64,000 nt of DNA, taken from Heterohyrax brucei. Taxonomy: Eukaryota; Chordata; Mammalia; Hyracoidea; Procaviidae. Shown here in pieces: positions 32,386 through 44,029 of the stretch; the stretch's first letter is position 1; each line of letters opens with the position of its first letter. The notes beneath the pieces were generated by a model. It saw only the letters and a list, made by a program, of their open reading frames with translations, did no database searches and was not told where the DNA came from. The stretch is from contig CM053141.1 in the NCBI GenBank assembly GCA_028571685.1, positions 137,978,833 to 138,042,832 on the forward strand, read 5' to 3'. Made by a program: the position numbers and the translations under genes.

Positions 32386-33351
32386 GAGTGGTGATTCTCT
32401 TCCCTCATTCCCTCCCCTGCCTCTTCCTTCTTCTCTTCCTGTCGCTTTTCCTTTCTCATCATCCCTATTACTTCAGTTCCCCTTTTTTTCTTAATATTAT
32501 TATCTCTAAAATCAACTCAGGTGTTTCTTCACTTAAAGTTTTCTTTTTCACTCCAGGCCATACTCATCTCTCTCAGTGTTCACCTTGTACATATGCGGTC
32601 ACCTTCGTAGATCTCAGTTGCTGTTATTTCACTATTAAATAACAATTAGCGTATGTTGAATATTTAGTATGTACAAGCACTGTTGTAAGCTGTTAAAATA
32701 TCTTAACTCCCACCCTAGTCCAGTGGATGTTAGTTATCTTTTCCCAAATAGATTCTCAACTTCAATCACATCTGTCTGTATGAAATTTCCCAGAAGGCCT
32801 AGCAACATCTCTGAGTGGGTAGGGGTTGCAGTGGTGGTGGTGAGCTCATAGGTGCCCCTATTTAAAGCAGATGGTATGCTCAAAGTTGACATTCAGCTTG
32901 ACTGTCTCAAGGGAAATTCTACTTTTTAAATTTCTTAAATGTTCCGTCAGTAGCAGTTAGAATTTTTAGGTATATTTGCTTGCCCAAGAGCTGTGGTTTA
33001 TTTTCTCATCTTTATACTAAAAGTTAAGGCTGTGGGTTGACTCATTTCCAAAGCACTTATTTGATCTACAACAATACACGATACCCCTTTTCTGACAAAA
33101 ATATAGGTAACTTAGTTGTGTATTTATTTCCTCCTTGAGATTCTGGTTTCCCCTGGCTTTCATTCTGAATTTCATGTTCCCGGTACAGAGACAGTTCTAA
33201 CATAGCCCAACTTTTTTGACATCTGGCTTTTGAGATGTGCTTTTATTTCCAAAAGTCTCTCATGGATCTGATTTAGTAACGGCCAGGTTACTTTTGATGA
33301 GTTTCAACAGATTACTAAAACTAGTGTCTAATGCTCTTTTGCTTTATATTT
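32386..33351. other. Unassigned intron sequence
   Basis: A pyrimidine-rich patch spans 32395-32495. A MIR-like trace lies at 32645-32715 (TAGCGTATGTTGAATATTTAGTATG). No exon is recognised. Confidence 0.4.
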
Positions 33352-33750
33352 CAGATTGTTGTGAGGTGCCATTGAGTCACTTCCAACTCGTAGTGACCCT
33401 GTGTACAACAGAACAAAACACTGCCTGGTCCTGTGCCATCCTCACAAACATTTAATGTTTGAGCCCATTGTGTCAGTCCCTTTCATTGAGGGTCTTCCTC
33501 TTTTTCACTGACCCTCTACTTTACCAAGCATGATGTCCTTTTCCAGGGGCCAAACCCTCCCAATAATATGTTCAAAGTTTTGGTGACATATTCTTGCCAT
33601 CCTTGCTTCTAAGGGGCTGGCTGTACTTCTTCCAGAACAGATTTCTTCATTCTTTTGGCAGTTCGTGATGTATGTTAAATATTGTTCACCAACAATGTAA
33701 CTCAAGGGCATCAAATCTTCTTCTTTATTCATCCAACTTTTGCGGTGACA
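33352..33750 (-). mobile_element. RTE LINE 3' fragment
   Basis: Reversed RTE tail: GTTGTGAGGTGCCATTGAG, then CTCTACTTTACCAAGCATGATGTCC and CTTTTGGCAGTTCGTGATG. It is 5'-truncated and non-coding. Confidence 0.88.
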
Positions 33751-33764
33751 TGAGTGATATATGA

Positions 33765-33930
33765 ATAGGTTTTAGCAGAGCTTTCAAACTTAGACAGCCT
33801 AGGAGAAAAGGCATGGTGATCAACTTCCAAACAGTCATTGAAAACCCTGTGGATCACACTGGTCTCGAGAGTTGGCCCTTTGATTCAAGGCAGCTCACAG
33901 CAGCAGGTGGCTGATTGCATTGGTTGCATT
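33765..33930 (+). repeat. AfroSINE-related element, diverged
   Basis: GGAGAAAAGGCATGGTGATCAAC and CATTGAAAACCCTGTGGATCAC match the long-form body. The head is poorly preserved. Confidence 0.6.
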
Positions 33931-33994
33931 GCTCGTTCAAACTTCAAAACAAGTCTTTACAAAATAGCTGACTGAATTATCCTCCTTTACAGGT

Positions 33995-34800
33995 GATAAA
34001 GGCAATTTTACATATAGAATATACCCCTTTCAAGTATAACAGTTCAGTGATTTTTAGTAACTTTACCAAGTGGTACACCATTGCCATAAATCAATTTTAG
34101 AACATTTTCATTCCCCCAGTAAGATTCCTCGTGTGCATGTACACGTCATCCCCATTCCTACCCCCACCTTCATCCCCAGACGAGTCCTAATCTGTTTTCA
34201 GTCTCTAAATTGAACTTTTCTGGACATTTAATTTACAAGGAAGTAAACAGTATATGCAAAGCCTGGTGACATCGTGGTTAAGAGTTCAGCTGCTAACCAA
34301 ACGTTGGTAGTTTAGATCCACCAGGCACTCCTTGGAGATGCTATGGGGCAGTTCTCTTCTGTCCTGTAAGGTTGCTATGAGTCAGAATTGACTCGACATC
34401 ATTGGATTTGGTTTTTGTTATACAGTTTGTAGTCTCTTGTGTCTAGTTTCTTTCACTTACCATATTTGAGGTTCTTCCATGAAGTGGCATGTGTGAATAG
34501 CCCATCCCTTTTTACCACAGAGTAGTATTCCATTGCACAGATTTACTACAGTTTGTCTGCCTTTTCGCCAATTGATGGACATTTATGTTCACTACCTTCT
34601 GCCTATTACAAATAATGCTGCTGAATATTCACATGCAAATCTTTGGGTGGCCATGTGCATTCCCCACCTGAAAGTGGATACTTAGGAATGGAATTGCTGA
34701 ATTGTGAGGTAGTTTTAGGTTTAATATTCCACTTTAGGTTTAACTTTTTCACAAAACTGCCAGTGATTTCCAAAGTGGTTGTACCCATCATCAGTGTATA
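33995..34800 (-). mobile_element. Old L1 3' part, split by an AfroSINE
   Basis: Reversed L1M: TTTTAGTAACTTTACCAAGTGG and CCATTGCCATAAATCAATTTTAG on the left. After the SINE come CACTTACCATATTTGAGGTTC, GAGTAGTATTCCATTGC and CCAATTGATGGACATTTATG. Diverged, no open frame. Confidence 0.8.
34257..34425 (+). repeat. AfroSINE nested in L1
   Basis: AGCCTGGTGACATCGTGGTTAAG head, CTCCTTGGAGATGCTATGGGG middle and GACTCGACATCATTGGATTTG tail. It interrupts an old L1 near an ACAGT-containing site. Confidence 0.92.
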
Positions 34801-35599
34801 AAGACTTATCGTGTAGATTTAAATGAAAGGGCTTTCATATAGCAAGAGAAGTAAGACTGTAATAAGCATCTAAAATGTGAGGTCAGTACCTTACACTTTG
34901 TAATAATTAAGTGGACTTGAATGTTAAAAAGAGAGACTGATTTCTAACTCACCTGTCTTCAAGTTATTTTTTAATTTTCTGCTTATTTGTTCTACCCCTT
35001 TCTCATCTGAATGATCATAGACAGACTCCTAATCAGATCAGATGCTAATATCTGGGTCACCCTTTGAGTAACTGGATAGATGGCAATGAGAACTGTTTGA
35101 GGAGACACCAAGGTGGGAAATGGGAAACGTGAAGTTGGAGAGAATGTAAGATAAGGAGAGGATAGACGTTGGAAGAAGAGAGGGGGTGGGGGTGGATGTA
35201 ATATTGACTTATACTGAAAAGAGAAAAAAATACTAATTTACCATTAAGCTATATGATGATCTTCCTCTTCTGTCCTGGAAGCTGCTCCTTCTTGTCCCTC
35301 CCTATCCTGCCAGTGAACTGTCAATGAAACGGTGATTGTTGTGCCTCTTCTCCCCTAGTGGAGATACTGCTGTGTATATGAATGTTCCTGTCTTCTTATA
35401 GTCCAGAAGTACCAGGTATATACTTATATCCATAATCTTCTAAATTCTTCAGCTCATGTCTAATAGATTTTGCAAAGATAGATAACTGAGACAAATCTTA
35501 GAAACACGCTCATCTCAGTGTTCTTTACTATTAAGGATTATTATCTGAAAACCATTGTTTTGTAATCCTGCAAATTATTTTGAAACCTGTAGTGTGTAG
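34801..35599. other. Unassigned intron sequence
   Basis: No recognised gene or repeat. There is a G-rich patch near 35175-35195. Confidence 0.4.
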
Positions 35600-35763
35600 A
35601 GGGAAACCCTGGTGGCATAGTGATTAAGTGCTACACCTGCTAACCAGAAGGTCAGGAGTTCAAATTCACCAGGTGCTCCTTGGAAACTTGATCGGGCAGT
35701 TCTCTGTCTATAGGTCACTGTGAGTTGGAATCAACTTGACGGCAGTGGGTTTGGTTTGGTTTA
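35600..35763 (+). repeat. AfroSINE
   Basis: GGGAAACCCTGGTGGCATAGTG head, CAGGTGCTCCTTGGAAACTTG middle and TTGACGGCAGTGGGTTTGG tail. Full length. Confidence 0.93.
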
Positions 35764-35842
35764 GTTATGTATAGTGATATGAGTTAATATTTTACCTGAA
35801 TTTAGTGGTAGCCTTGAGTTTTATAGGAATGTAACTTCTCCA

Positions 35843-36287
35843 TGAGGTCCTTGGATAGTGCACACACTTCGAACACACTTTTTTTTTTTTATGAGTGAAT
35901 AAAAATGTACATTCTCACATAAATTTGCATGCTCACCTATGTGCAGCTCCCACTGCTCTCCCTGCCTGGTGACAGCACACTCTTCCTCTCTGCTCCGTAC
36001 ATGCCGTATCCTCCCAGCAGTCTCGTATTCCGTCCTCTTCACCCACTCCCCTTCCTGCAGTAAAAGGTCAGCAGGATGATATCCTATAGACACACAGAAC
36101 CATAAAGTCAAACACACTCTTCTGCTGACCAGAAGGCTGGAGGTTCGAGTCCATGCAGAGGCATCTCTGAAGACTATCCTGATGACGTACTTCAAAACCT
36201 GAGCCATTGAAAACCCTGTGGAACACAGTTGTCTTCTAGCACACTTGGCCATGGGTCAGAACTGGCTCAGCAGCAACTGGTTTACTC
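35843..36287 (+). repeat. AfroSINE, long form, split by an L1
   Basis: The left piece, GAGGTCCTTGGATAGTGCA to CGAACACACT, is the tRNA-like head. The right piece from 36111 (CTGACCAGAAGGCTGG, GTTCGAGTCC, CCATTGAAAACCCTG, ending GCAGCAACTGGTTTA) is the rest. The interruption is a reversed L1 3' end. Confidence 0.8.
35880..36110 (-). mobile_element. L1 3' end inserted in an AfroSINE
   Basis: A T tract, then AAATTTGCATGCTCACC, GCAGCTCCCACTGCTCTCC and GACCATAAAGT-like text parallel the L1 3' UTR at 62330-62580. AACACACT is repeated on both sides (35872-35879 and 36111-36118), consistent with target-primed insertion of a severely 5'-truncated L1. Confidence 0.8.
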
Positions 36288-37009
36288 CTCCATTGCTTTA
36301 AAAACAATTTACTATTGTATATTGCTTAATCAAAAAGATACATTTGTCATTATATCTTTTTAGGTCATTCCTTACTAATCTAAGGACAAGTTATTATTAG
36401 TGTTCACAGTTTATTTGGCTTAACATTCTGAGAGATCCCCCTATCAAGGGTGTATTGTTTCAGTTCCTCTATGTTGATAGTGTTCACAGACTATTAATTC
36501 ATCATAACAACTTTTATTATCACTGTACTATTTTTATAATTGATTGGAAAACATCCCCATATTTTATCTTAACCACTTAAAAAGTGTGCTGGATACTTTA
36601 TTCATCTTATAATATGTTCTTTGAGTACAGCTTGAATGTCAACATATTTCTTTCTCTCTTACTCCTTTTTTTTCTTGTACTTTAGCTGCAAGTTTATAGA
36701 GCATCCTAGTTTCTTATTAAACAATACACATATTGTTTTGTGACCCTGTTTGCCAACCCGACGGTGTGTCAGCACTCTCTGGTTTTCTACTGTATGTTCC
36801 CTGTTAGCACTTTTTCCTGTCCCCTCCTGCCTTCTCATCCTTGATTGTAGCTGATGTGCCCAGTTAGTCTCTTTTTGTGTTACAGGCCCTTCTAGCCTTT
36901 GTCTGAAGGGTAAACCTCAGGAGTGACTTCATTACTGAAATACAAGGATGTCTGATGGCCATACTCTCTGAGTTTCACCAATCTCTGTCAGACCAGTAAT
37001 TCTGGTCTT
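36288..37009. other. Unassigned intron sequence
   Basis: AT-rich, with no recognised gene or repeat. Confidence 0.4.
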
Positions 37010-37190
37010 CTTTTTTTTTTTTTTTGAGTTACAATTTTATTGTACCTTTTTCTCCATTTCTGCCTGGGATCCTGTATTTGTGATCCCTGCTAAAACAATG
37101 GTAGTGGCTGGGCACCCTCTAGTTGCACTGGATTTAGTCTGGTGATTCCTGTTTTCCTCCAATAATAAACTTCTGTGGTATATAAAGTTG
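37010..37190 (-). mobile_element. Possible 3' end of a processed retrocopy
   Basis: On the minus strand, TACAATAAAATTGTAACTC is followed directly by a tract of about 15 A. That is a polyadenylation signal at the right distance from a poly(A) tail. I do not recognise the source transcript, its 5' limit is unclear, and I found no convincing target duplication. Confidence 0.35.
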
Positions 37191-37399
37191 GACAGTTTTG
37201 AGATGAAGTTGGTAGATTTCTTAAGCCTGTTTATAATTTGATCAGAATATTTTCTGAAAATTTACCAAGAATCGTATCACCTTTTCAGTATTCTGCTTCT
37301 AAAATCACAAAATATCAGACCTTTCATCAGAACGTAGGAAATACAGAAATACCAATGGCCTTTGAGCTGCGGGAAAGGCAAAAAATAATAATAATAATA

Positions 37400-37546
37400 A
37401 AAACAATGATGTTGAGTCAATTCCGACTCATAGTGACCCTATGGGGTCACTGTCCCATAGAGTTTCTAGGGAGCGCTTGGTGGATTTGAACTGCCAACCT
37501 CTGGTTAGCAGCTGTAGCATTTAACCACTCTACCACTAGGCTTTCC
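37400..37546 (-). repeat. AfroSINE
   Basis: ATGTTGAGTCAATTCCGACTC tail preceded by an AAT repeat, TTTCTAGGGAGCGCTTGGTGG middle and GGTTAGCAGCTGTAGC head. Confidence 0.92.
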
Positions 37547-37599
37547 AGAGAAAAGGCAGTATTTGATAATTCCCACTGGCCCGAGAAATTTGCTCACTT

Positions 37600-37700
37600 A
37601 TTCACATTTACTGAGTAGTTACTTATAGGTGTTGGGCACTATGCTGAGTACTGTGGGTATCACTAGGATAAAAAAGATAAACCTTTGCCCACAAGAAAAA
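37600..37700 (-). repeat. L2 3'-end-like fragment
   Basis: GAGTAGTTACTTATAGGTGTTGGGCACTATGCTGAGTACTG resembles the reversed L2 3' end. Confidence 0.5.
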
Positions 37701-37799
37701 TGAAGTTGATAAAGTGTTGCTTTATTTTGAGATTTGACTTTCCTTCAAAGAAAAGACCAGATATCTTCAGAAAAATATATCAAAGCTTAAATGAGATGA

Positions 37800-37960
37800 A
37801 AACTCACCCATTGCCGTTGAGTCAGTTCTGACTCACAGCAACCATATAGGACAGATTCAGCAGTAGAACTGCCCCACGGGGTTTCCAAAGAGTGGCTGGC
37901 AGATTCCACCTGCCAGTGTTTTGGTTAGCAGCTCTTAACCACTGTGTTGCCAGGGTTCCC
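37800..37960 (-). repeat. AfroSINE
   Basis: CACCCATTGCCGTTGAGTC tail, CCCCACGGGGTTTCCAAAG middle and TTTTGGTTAGCAGCTC head. Confidence 0.93.
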
Positions 37961-37964
37961 AATA

Positions 37965-38135
37965 TAATTGCTATAACCTGTGCACTGTTCAAAGTGCTTT
38001 TACATTTATATGTATCCTGAGGTAGGTGTTATTATCATTACATTTTATACAATAAGGAAATAGACAGTGTTTTGCCCAAGGTCATAACAGCTGGTAAATT
38101 ATTAGAGCCAAAATTCAAACATGAGCTGTCTGATG
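37965..38135 (-). repeat. MIR
   Basis: GTGCTTTTACATTTATATG, GAGGTAGGTGTTATTATC, TGCCCAAGGTCATAACAGC and GCCAAAATTCAAACATG follow the reversed MIR from 3' to core. Confidence 0.75.
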
Positions 38136-39192
38136 AGAACCAATCTTCTAAAATCACTGAATTATGCAACCTCCCTCATTGTTAGAAAGCAAGATCACAG
38201 AACCAGAGGACAGAGTGTCTCCCATTAAGTGTTTTTGCATACCTGAGTAGATCTCTTTACCTTTACAGTGTGTTTTCTCAACTACATAATCATTTCCGTT
38301 CTCTAATTCGAACACTGAAAGAATTTCTGGTCACAGTGGAGGAAACAGGAGAGAGAGAACTAGACCGGTCAGGTGGGCCCTGGTACGCTGTGTGTTGTCA
38401 AGTACGGGTCCCCACTGCTGGGTACTTCTCCGTTCGCTCTGCCGAAGTCTGACAACAGAGAAATTTATTTTTTCAGTTGCCTCTTTACACTGTGCTTCAT
38501 CTAGCGGTTATTCATCGACTCCAATTTTTTAAAGCCCCAGTTGGGTTCTTTGCTGAATCACAGAATGTTACTATAAAGTAATGTGACTGATCTGTGTAAA
38601 AAAATATGTCATTGTTGTCTCTTTAAAGGCAGTCACCGAAGGAACCTGAAAACTTTTCCAACAATCCTGTGATTACACAATTGCTTTTTGAAATTCTTCT
38701 TGTGGATTTGCTTTCAAAGCCAGGACTCCATTCTTTGAATAGTCATAAGATTGGCAAATCCTCTTCCTTCAAGAGTGAATTCAACTTTTTTAAATAGCCT
38801 GAATTTACTTGAAGCTGAATTGTGTGAATGAGGTGGATAAGAATAGTTTCAACTATTCTCAAATGAGATTTTTTTTTTTTGGTCAAAAACAAGACATGAC
38901 TCCCATAAGACTGAGATTTTACCAGTTTCTTGCTTACCCAGCTAGATGTTGTTTATATCATGAGCATGAAAAAATACTTTGATGATGCATGTGTAGTATA
39001 TGATAAGCTGTGTTCTTAAAAGGTGTAGCCTGTATATTATGGAAAACATAATTTGGAGATAATTTCCAAGAAATCAGATAGTAAAGAAAATGAAAGTTCA
39101 GTAACCACAATCTTTATATACTACCATCTACTTCATGACACATTTTCTATATTTATATACAAAGCATAGTTTTCCAGTTCCCCTCCTCTGAT
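38136..39192. other. Unassigned intron sequence
   Basis: No recognised repeat or exon. A GC-richer patch (38340-38450) contains several CpGs and a CCCCACTGCTGGGTAC segment without recognisable function. Confidence 0.4.
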
Positions 39193-39418
39193 AGTGCACT
39201 GGTTATGTACTTGTCAGCTAAGTTGGTGGTTTCACTGTACCAGCCCCTCTCCAGGACAAAGATGTGATAGTCTGCTTTTGTAAAAGTTACAATATTGGAT
39301 TAAAAAAAGAGAGAGACACCAGATTACAGCCTTGGAAACCCTGTAGGGCAGTTCTGCTGTGTTATGTAGTGTCACTGTGCATCTGAATTCACTCATTGGT
39401 AATGGGTTTAATTTTTCA
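39193..39418 (+). repeat. AfroSINE, long form, diverged
   Basis: GTCAGCTAAGTTGGTGGTTTC head, AAGATGTGATAGTCTGCTTTTG body, and CCTTGGAAACCCTGTAGGGCAG followed by ATTGGTAATGGGTTTAA. An AG-rich expansion sits near 39305. Confidence 0.82.
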
Positions 39419-39485
39419 GTTTTCCCTTTTTTCACTCTGTGCAAGTGTGACTGCCAACTTTCCCATGTAGTAATTGTTAACCATG

Positions 39486-42400
39486 GTAGTTGTTCTTATT
39501 AGGTGCCATCAAGTTAGTTCTGACTCAGAGGGAACCTGTGTACGACAGAATAAAACCCTGCCCAGTCCTGTGCTAGGCCCACAATTGTTTTTATGCTTAA
39601 ACCCATGGTTGTAGCCCCTGCGTCAGTCCATCTTGTCGAGAGTCGTCCTCTTGTTTGCTGACCTGCTCCTTTACCAAGCATGATGCCTCTCTACAGGGAT
39701 TGATCCCTCCTGACAGTATATCTGAGGTATGTAGTGTGACTGTCCTTACTTCCAAGGAGCACTCTGGTTGTGCTTCTTCCAGAACAGATCTGTTTGTTCT
39801 TTTGGCTGTTTGAGGTACTTTCAGCATTCTCCAATGCCACAATTCAAAGGCATCAGTTCTTCTGCCTTCTTATTCACTGTCCAGCTTTCTAATGCATATA
39901 ATGTGTCTGAAGATACCATGGCTGGGGTCAGGCATGCTTTAGTCTTCAAGGAGACATCTCTGCTTCAAAGAGGCCATTTGCAGCAGATTTGCCCAATGCA
40001 GTGTGTCTTTTCATTTCTTAACTACTGCTTCCAAGGGCATTGATTGTGGAACCAAGTGAAATGAAATCCTTGACAATTGCAGTTGTGTCTCTGTTTATCA
40101 TGATGTTACTTATTGATCCAACTGGGATGATTTTTGCTTTCTTGATGTCAGGGTATAATCCAAACTGAATGCTGTGGTCTTTGATCTTTATCATTAAGTG
40201 TTTAATGTCCTCTTCACTTTCAGCAAGCAAGGTTGTGTCATCTGAGTAATGCAGGTTGTTTAGGAATCGTCCTCAAACCCTGACACCTCGTATTTCTTCA
40301 TGTAGGCCAGTTTATCAGATTATTTGCTCAACATACAGATTGAAAAGGTATGGTGAAATGATACAACCCTGATACAGACCTTTACTGACTTTAAACCATA
40401 CAGTGTCCCCTTGTTCATTTGTATGATGGCTCTTGATCTGTGAACAGGTTCCTCATGAGCACAGATAAGTGTTCTGGAATTCCCATTCTCTGCAATGGTA
40501 TCCATAATTTCTTACGATCCACACAGTTGAATGCCTTTGCGTAGTCAATGAAACACAGGTAAAACATCTTTCTAGTATTTGCTTTCATCAAGATCCTTCT
40601 GGCATCAACAATGATATTCCTGGTTCCATGTCCTTTTCTGAATCCAGCTTGAATTTCTGGCAGTCCCCTGTCAATGCACTGTTACAGTCACTTTTGAATG
40701 CTCTTGAGCAAAATTTTACTTGTGTGTGATATTAATAACTGTTGGATAATTTCCTCATTCAGTTGGATCACCTTTCTGGGGAACAGACATTAATAGGAAT
40801 CTCTGCCGGTAGATTGGCCGGGTAGCTGTCTTCCAAATTTCTTGGCATAGATGAGTGAGTATTTACAGCACTGCATCCATCTGGTGAAACAGTTGATATT
40901 CCGTCAGTTCCTAGAGGCTTGTTTTGTGCCAGGGCCTTCAATGCAGCTTTGACTTCTCCCTTCAGTTCCATTGGTTCCTAATCATATGCTATTTCTTGAA
41001 ATGGTTGAATGCCAGCTGTTTTTCTCTAGTATAATGACTCTGTATTCCTTTCCATCTTCTTTTGATGCTCCTTGAGTTGTTTAATATTTTTTTCTGTAGA
41101 ATCCTTCACTATTGCAAATCAGGGCTTGAATTTTTTTTCCTCAGTTCTTTCAACTTAAGAAATGCAGAGCATATTCGTCCCTTTCGGTTGTCTATCTCTA
41201 GTTGTTTGCACATGTTATTATATTAGTTTACTTTGTCTTCTAGAGCTGCCCTTTGAAGTCTTCTGTTCACATTTATTTCTTCATTTCTTTCTTTCGCTTT
41301 AGCTACTTGGCATTCAAGAGCAAGTTTCAGTCTGTTCTGATAATCCAGTTGGTCTTTTCTCTCTTTCCTGTCTTTTTGATGACCTCTTGCTTTTTTATGG
41401 ATGATATCTTTGATACCATTTCACAGCTCATCTGATGTTCTGTCATTAGTGTTCAATGCATAAAACCAGTTCTCGAGATGCTTTCCAAACTCAGGTGGGA
41501 TATATTAAGGGTCATATTTTGTCTATTGTAGTCTTGTTTTAGTTTTCTTCAGTTTCACTTTGAACTTGCATATGCGCAGTTGATAGTCTGTGCCACAGTC
41601 AGCATATGATCTTACTCTGGCTGATGATACTGAACCTTTCTGTCATCTCTTTCCACAGATGTAGTGGATTTGATTTGTGTATTCCATTTAGTGAGGTCCA
41701 TGTGTATAGTGACCATTTATGTTGGTGAAAAAAGGTATTTGCAATGAAGAAGTCACTGGTCTTTCAAAATTCTATCACGCAATCTCCAGCATCATTTCTA
41801 TTACCAAGGCTGTTTTCCATCTACTCCTCCTTCCTTGTTTTCCGGCTTTTGCATTCCAATCACCAGTAATTATCAATGCATCCTGACTGCATGTTTGATC
41901 AATTTCAGACTGCAGAAGCTGGTAAAAAATCTTCAGTTTCTTCATCTTTTGCCATAGTGGTTGGTGCATAAATTTGAGTAATAGTCATATTAACTGGCAT
42001 CCCTTGTGGATTTGTGGACATTATCCTATTGCTAATAGCATTGTACTTCAGGGTGAATCTTGAAATGTTCTTTCTTATAGTAGACCATTCAATTGTCTGA
42101 TTCAGAATGGCCAGTACCAGTCAATTTCAACTCACTATTGCCTAGGATATCACTGTTTATGCATGCTACTTCATTTTTTGTTATTTCCAGTTTTTCTAAA
42201 TTTTTACTTAGTACATTCCATATTCCAGTTATTAGTGGATATTTCTGTTTCTTCTCATTTTGAGTCATGTTACATCAGCACGTGAAGTTCCCGAAAGCTT
42301 GACTCCGTCCATCTCATTAAGGTTGACTCTACTTTGAGGAGGCAGTTCTTCGCCGGTCAGCTTTTGAGTGCTTTCCAACTTAGGGGGCTCATTTTCTGGC

Positions 42401-42610
42401 GCTCTATCTCATAATGTTCTACTGCTGTTCATAGCATTTCAACAGGAGACTCCCAGGTCCTTCTTCCTAGTAAATCCTAGTTTAGAAGTTCGACTGAAAC
42501 GTGTCCACCGTGGGTAACCCTTCTGGTATCTGAATACCAGTGACACAGCTTCCAGCATCACAGCAACATGCAAGCCTCTACAGTACAACAAGCTGACAGA
42601 CAAGTGGGGG
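39486..42610 (-). mobile_element. Nearly full-length RTE LINE, inactive
   Basis: On the plus strand it runs from the reversed 3' tail (GTTCTTATTAGGTGCC) through reverse transcriptase and endonuclease to the reversed 5' end (CAACATGCAAGCCTCTACAG, ...GACAGACAAGTGGGGG). At 3.1 kb it is about the length I recall for afrotherian RTE LINEs. Short coding remnants survive on the minus strand: MLAESEEDIKHL after a Y-S-D-D variant of the RT catalytic box, NKPLGTDGIS (about 40920), and EIDQTCSQDALIITGDWNAK from the endonuclease (about 41880). Stops and frameshifts abound, so it cannot mobilise itself. Confidence 0.93.
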
Positions 42611-43124
42611 AATTATTAGAAGTAGGCTTTGCATTTTTTTGTATAAGTTTCAGTATATATTTAACTTTTGTGAGCTACTACTCGGTAAGTCCATGAGTGT
42701 ACTAAGGACTTGCATATTTGCCTGTTCTCAACATCTTTTGGACAGGACATGTTCTTTGGCACAGGACTGTTACACCCCTAGTTTATCTGAAATCTGATTT
42801 TCATATTTGCTCAGTAAATTTTATGTTGCATGTCTCTGCTCTTCTCCAATTCAGGTTAATTCAGCAAGCATTTACCTAGAGTTTACTTTGTACTGGGAAT
42901 ACAGTGCTAAAAGAAGTGTTTCCTAGTACTCTTTAGAACGCCCAGTCTGGGAAGAAAAGAGGAAGATGCAGACACTCATAACTAATACCGTGTAATAAGA
43001 ATTCCATGATTAGACCAGTGGGATGGAAACAGAGATATAGGCAATTTCGTTTTTCTTGAGGTGAGCATAGATAAGGCATGATATTTAATGTGAGATTAAT
43101 AGATAAGAATTTGACCTCAATACC
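42611..43124. other. Unassigned intron sequence with L2 trace
   Basis: GTTAATTCAGCAAGCATTTACC to AATACAGTGCTAAAAGAAGTG (42855-42920) resembles the reversed L2 3' end. The rest is unassigned. Confidence 0.4.
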
Positions 43125-43182
43125 AAAAACCAAGCCCATTGCTCTTCAGTCAGTTCCAACTCACAGCAACCTTATACGAGGG
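43125..43182 (-). repeat. AfroSINE tail fragment
   Basis: AAACCAAGCCCATTGCTCTTCAG and CAACTCACAGCAACC. The rest of the SINE is absent. Confidence 0.82.
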
Positions 43183-43394
43183 AGAAAATTTTTGCAGGCA
43201 GAGAGAACCATGGAAAGATCAGACTGTGTTTCTGAGGGGCATGTAGGGGCCTCACTGGGGCTGGATGGAGGAATAGCAGGGACAGTAGAAGCGGGGAGGC
43301 TTTGGAGTCCCCTGTGTAGAATTCCACTCCTTGCTTTGTTCATTTTGTTTCACTTCCGGTTTTGGATGTACTACTGACTGTTTGAAGTATGAGG

Positions 43395-43500
43395 GAAAGT
43401 ATTCTCCCTTCCTGTCTTTAGTTTCCTCCTCTTTAAGGAGAGAGGATTGAATGACTTGATTTAGTAGATCCCTTTCAACCTGAAGAGTACGAGTCTGTGA
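43395..43500 (+). repeat. MIR-type 3' fragment
   Basis: TTTAGTTTCCTCCTCTTTAAGG, GAGAGGATTGAATGAC and GATCCCTTTCAACCTGAAGAG match a MIR subfamily 3' region. Confidence 0.6.
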
Positions 43501-44029
43501 AGAAACTGGCCTACTTCTCTATGCTCTTCTAGAGTCTTTGTGTAAAGAATTCTATCAGACCTTGTACTGAATAAGCTGAGGAAAGCTTTTTGAATGTGAA
43601 CAGAATCCTTGCTTTCTTACTTTGTTTGGCTTTTTTTCTTTTTCCTTGGTAAACATACACTCAGTTAAGGTAAGAGCAAACCTAAACTGTCCTCTTAGGC
43701 ATTTTTAGGTATTTATAAACATTCTCACTGTATTCAAGCAGTGCTCCTCTGCCCATTGGCAGAAGTGGAAAGAGCCACATGCCCTCTAGATTAGCCATAG
43801 GTGCAAATCAGGTAACTTGATTTAAACCTGTTTCACTGATGGAACCAAATTCATCGTCAGAGTTGTAAGCTTCTCTGGTATATGCAGGGATGGGTGAACG
43901 GTAAACAAGGTAAGCAGGAGTGAAATGGTTCACTACAGATTAGGAAGTAAACACAAGTAAGCCTGTGCTTAACTTTTTACTGAGTCATTGGTCCCTGTCA
44001 TGGACTGTAAATTTAAAAAGAGGCTTTGA

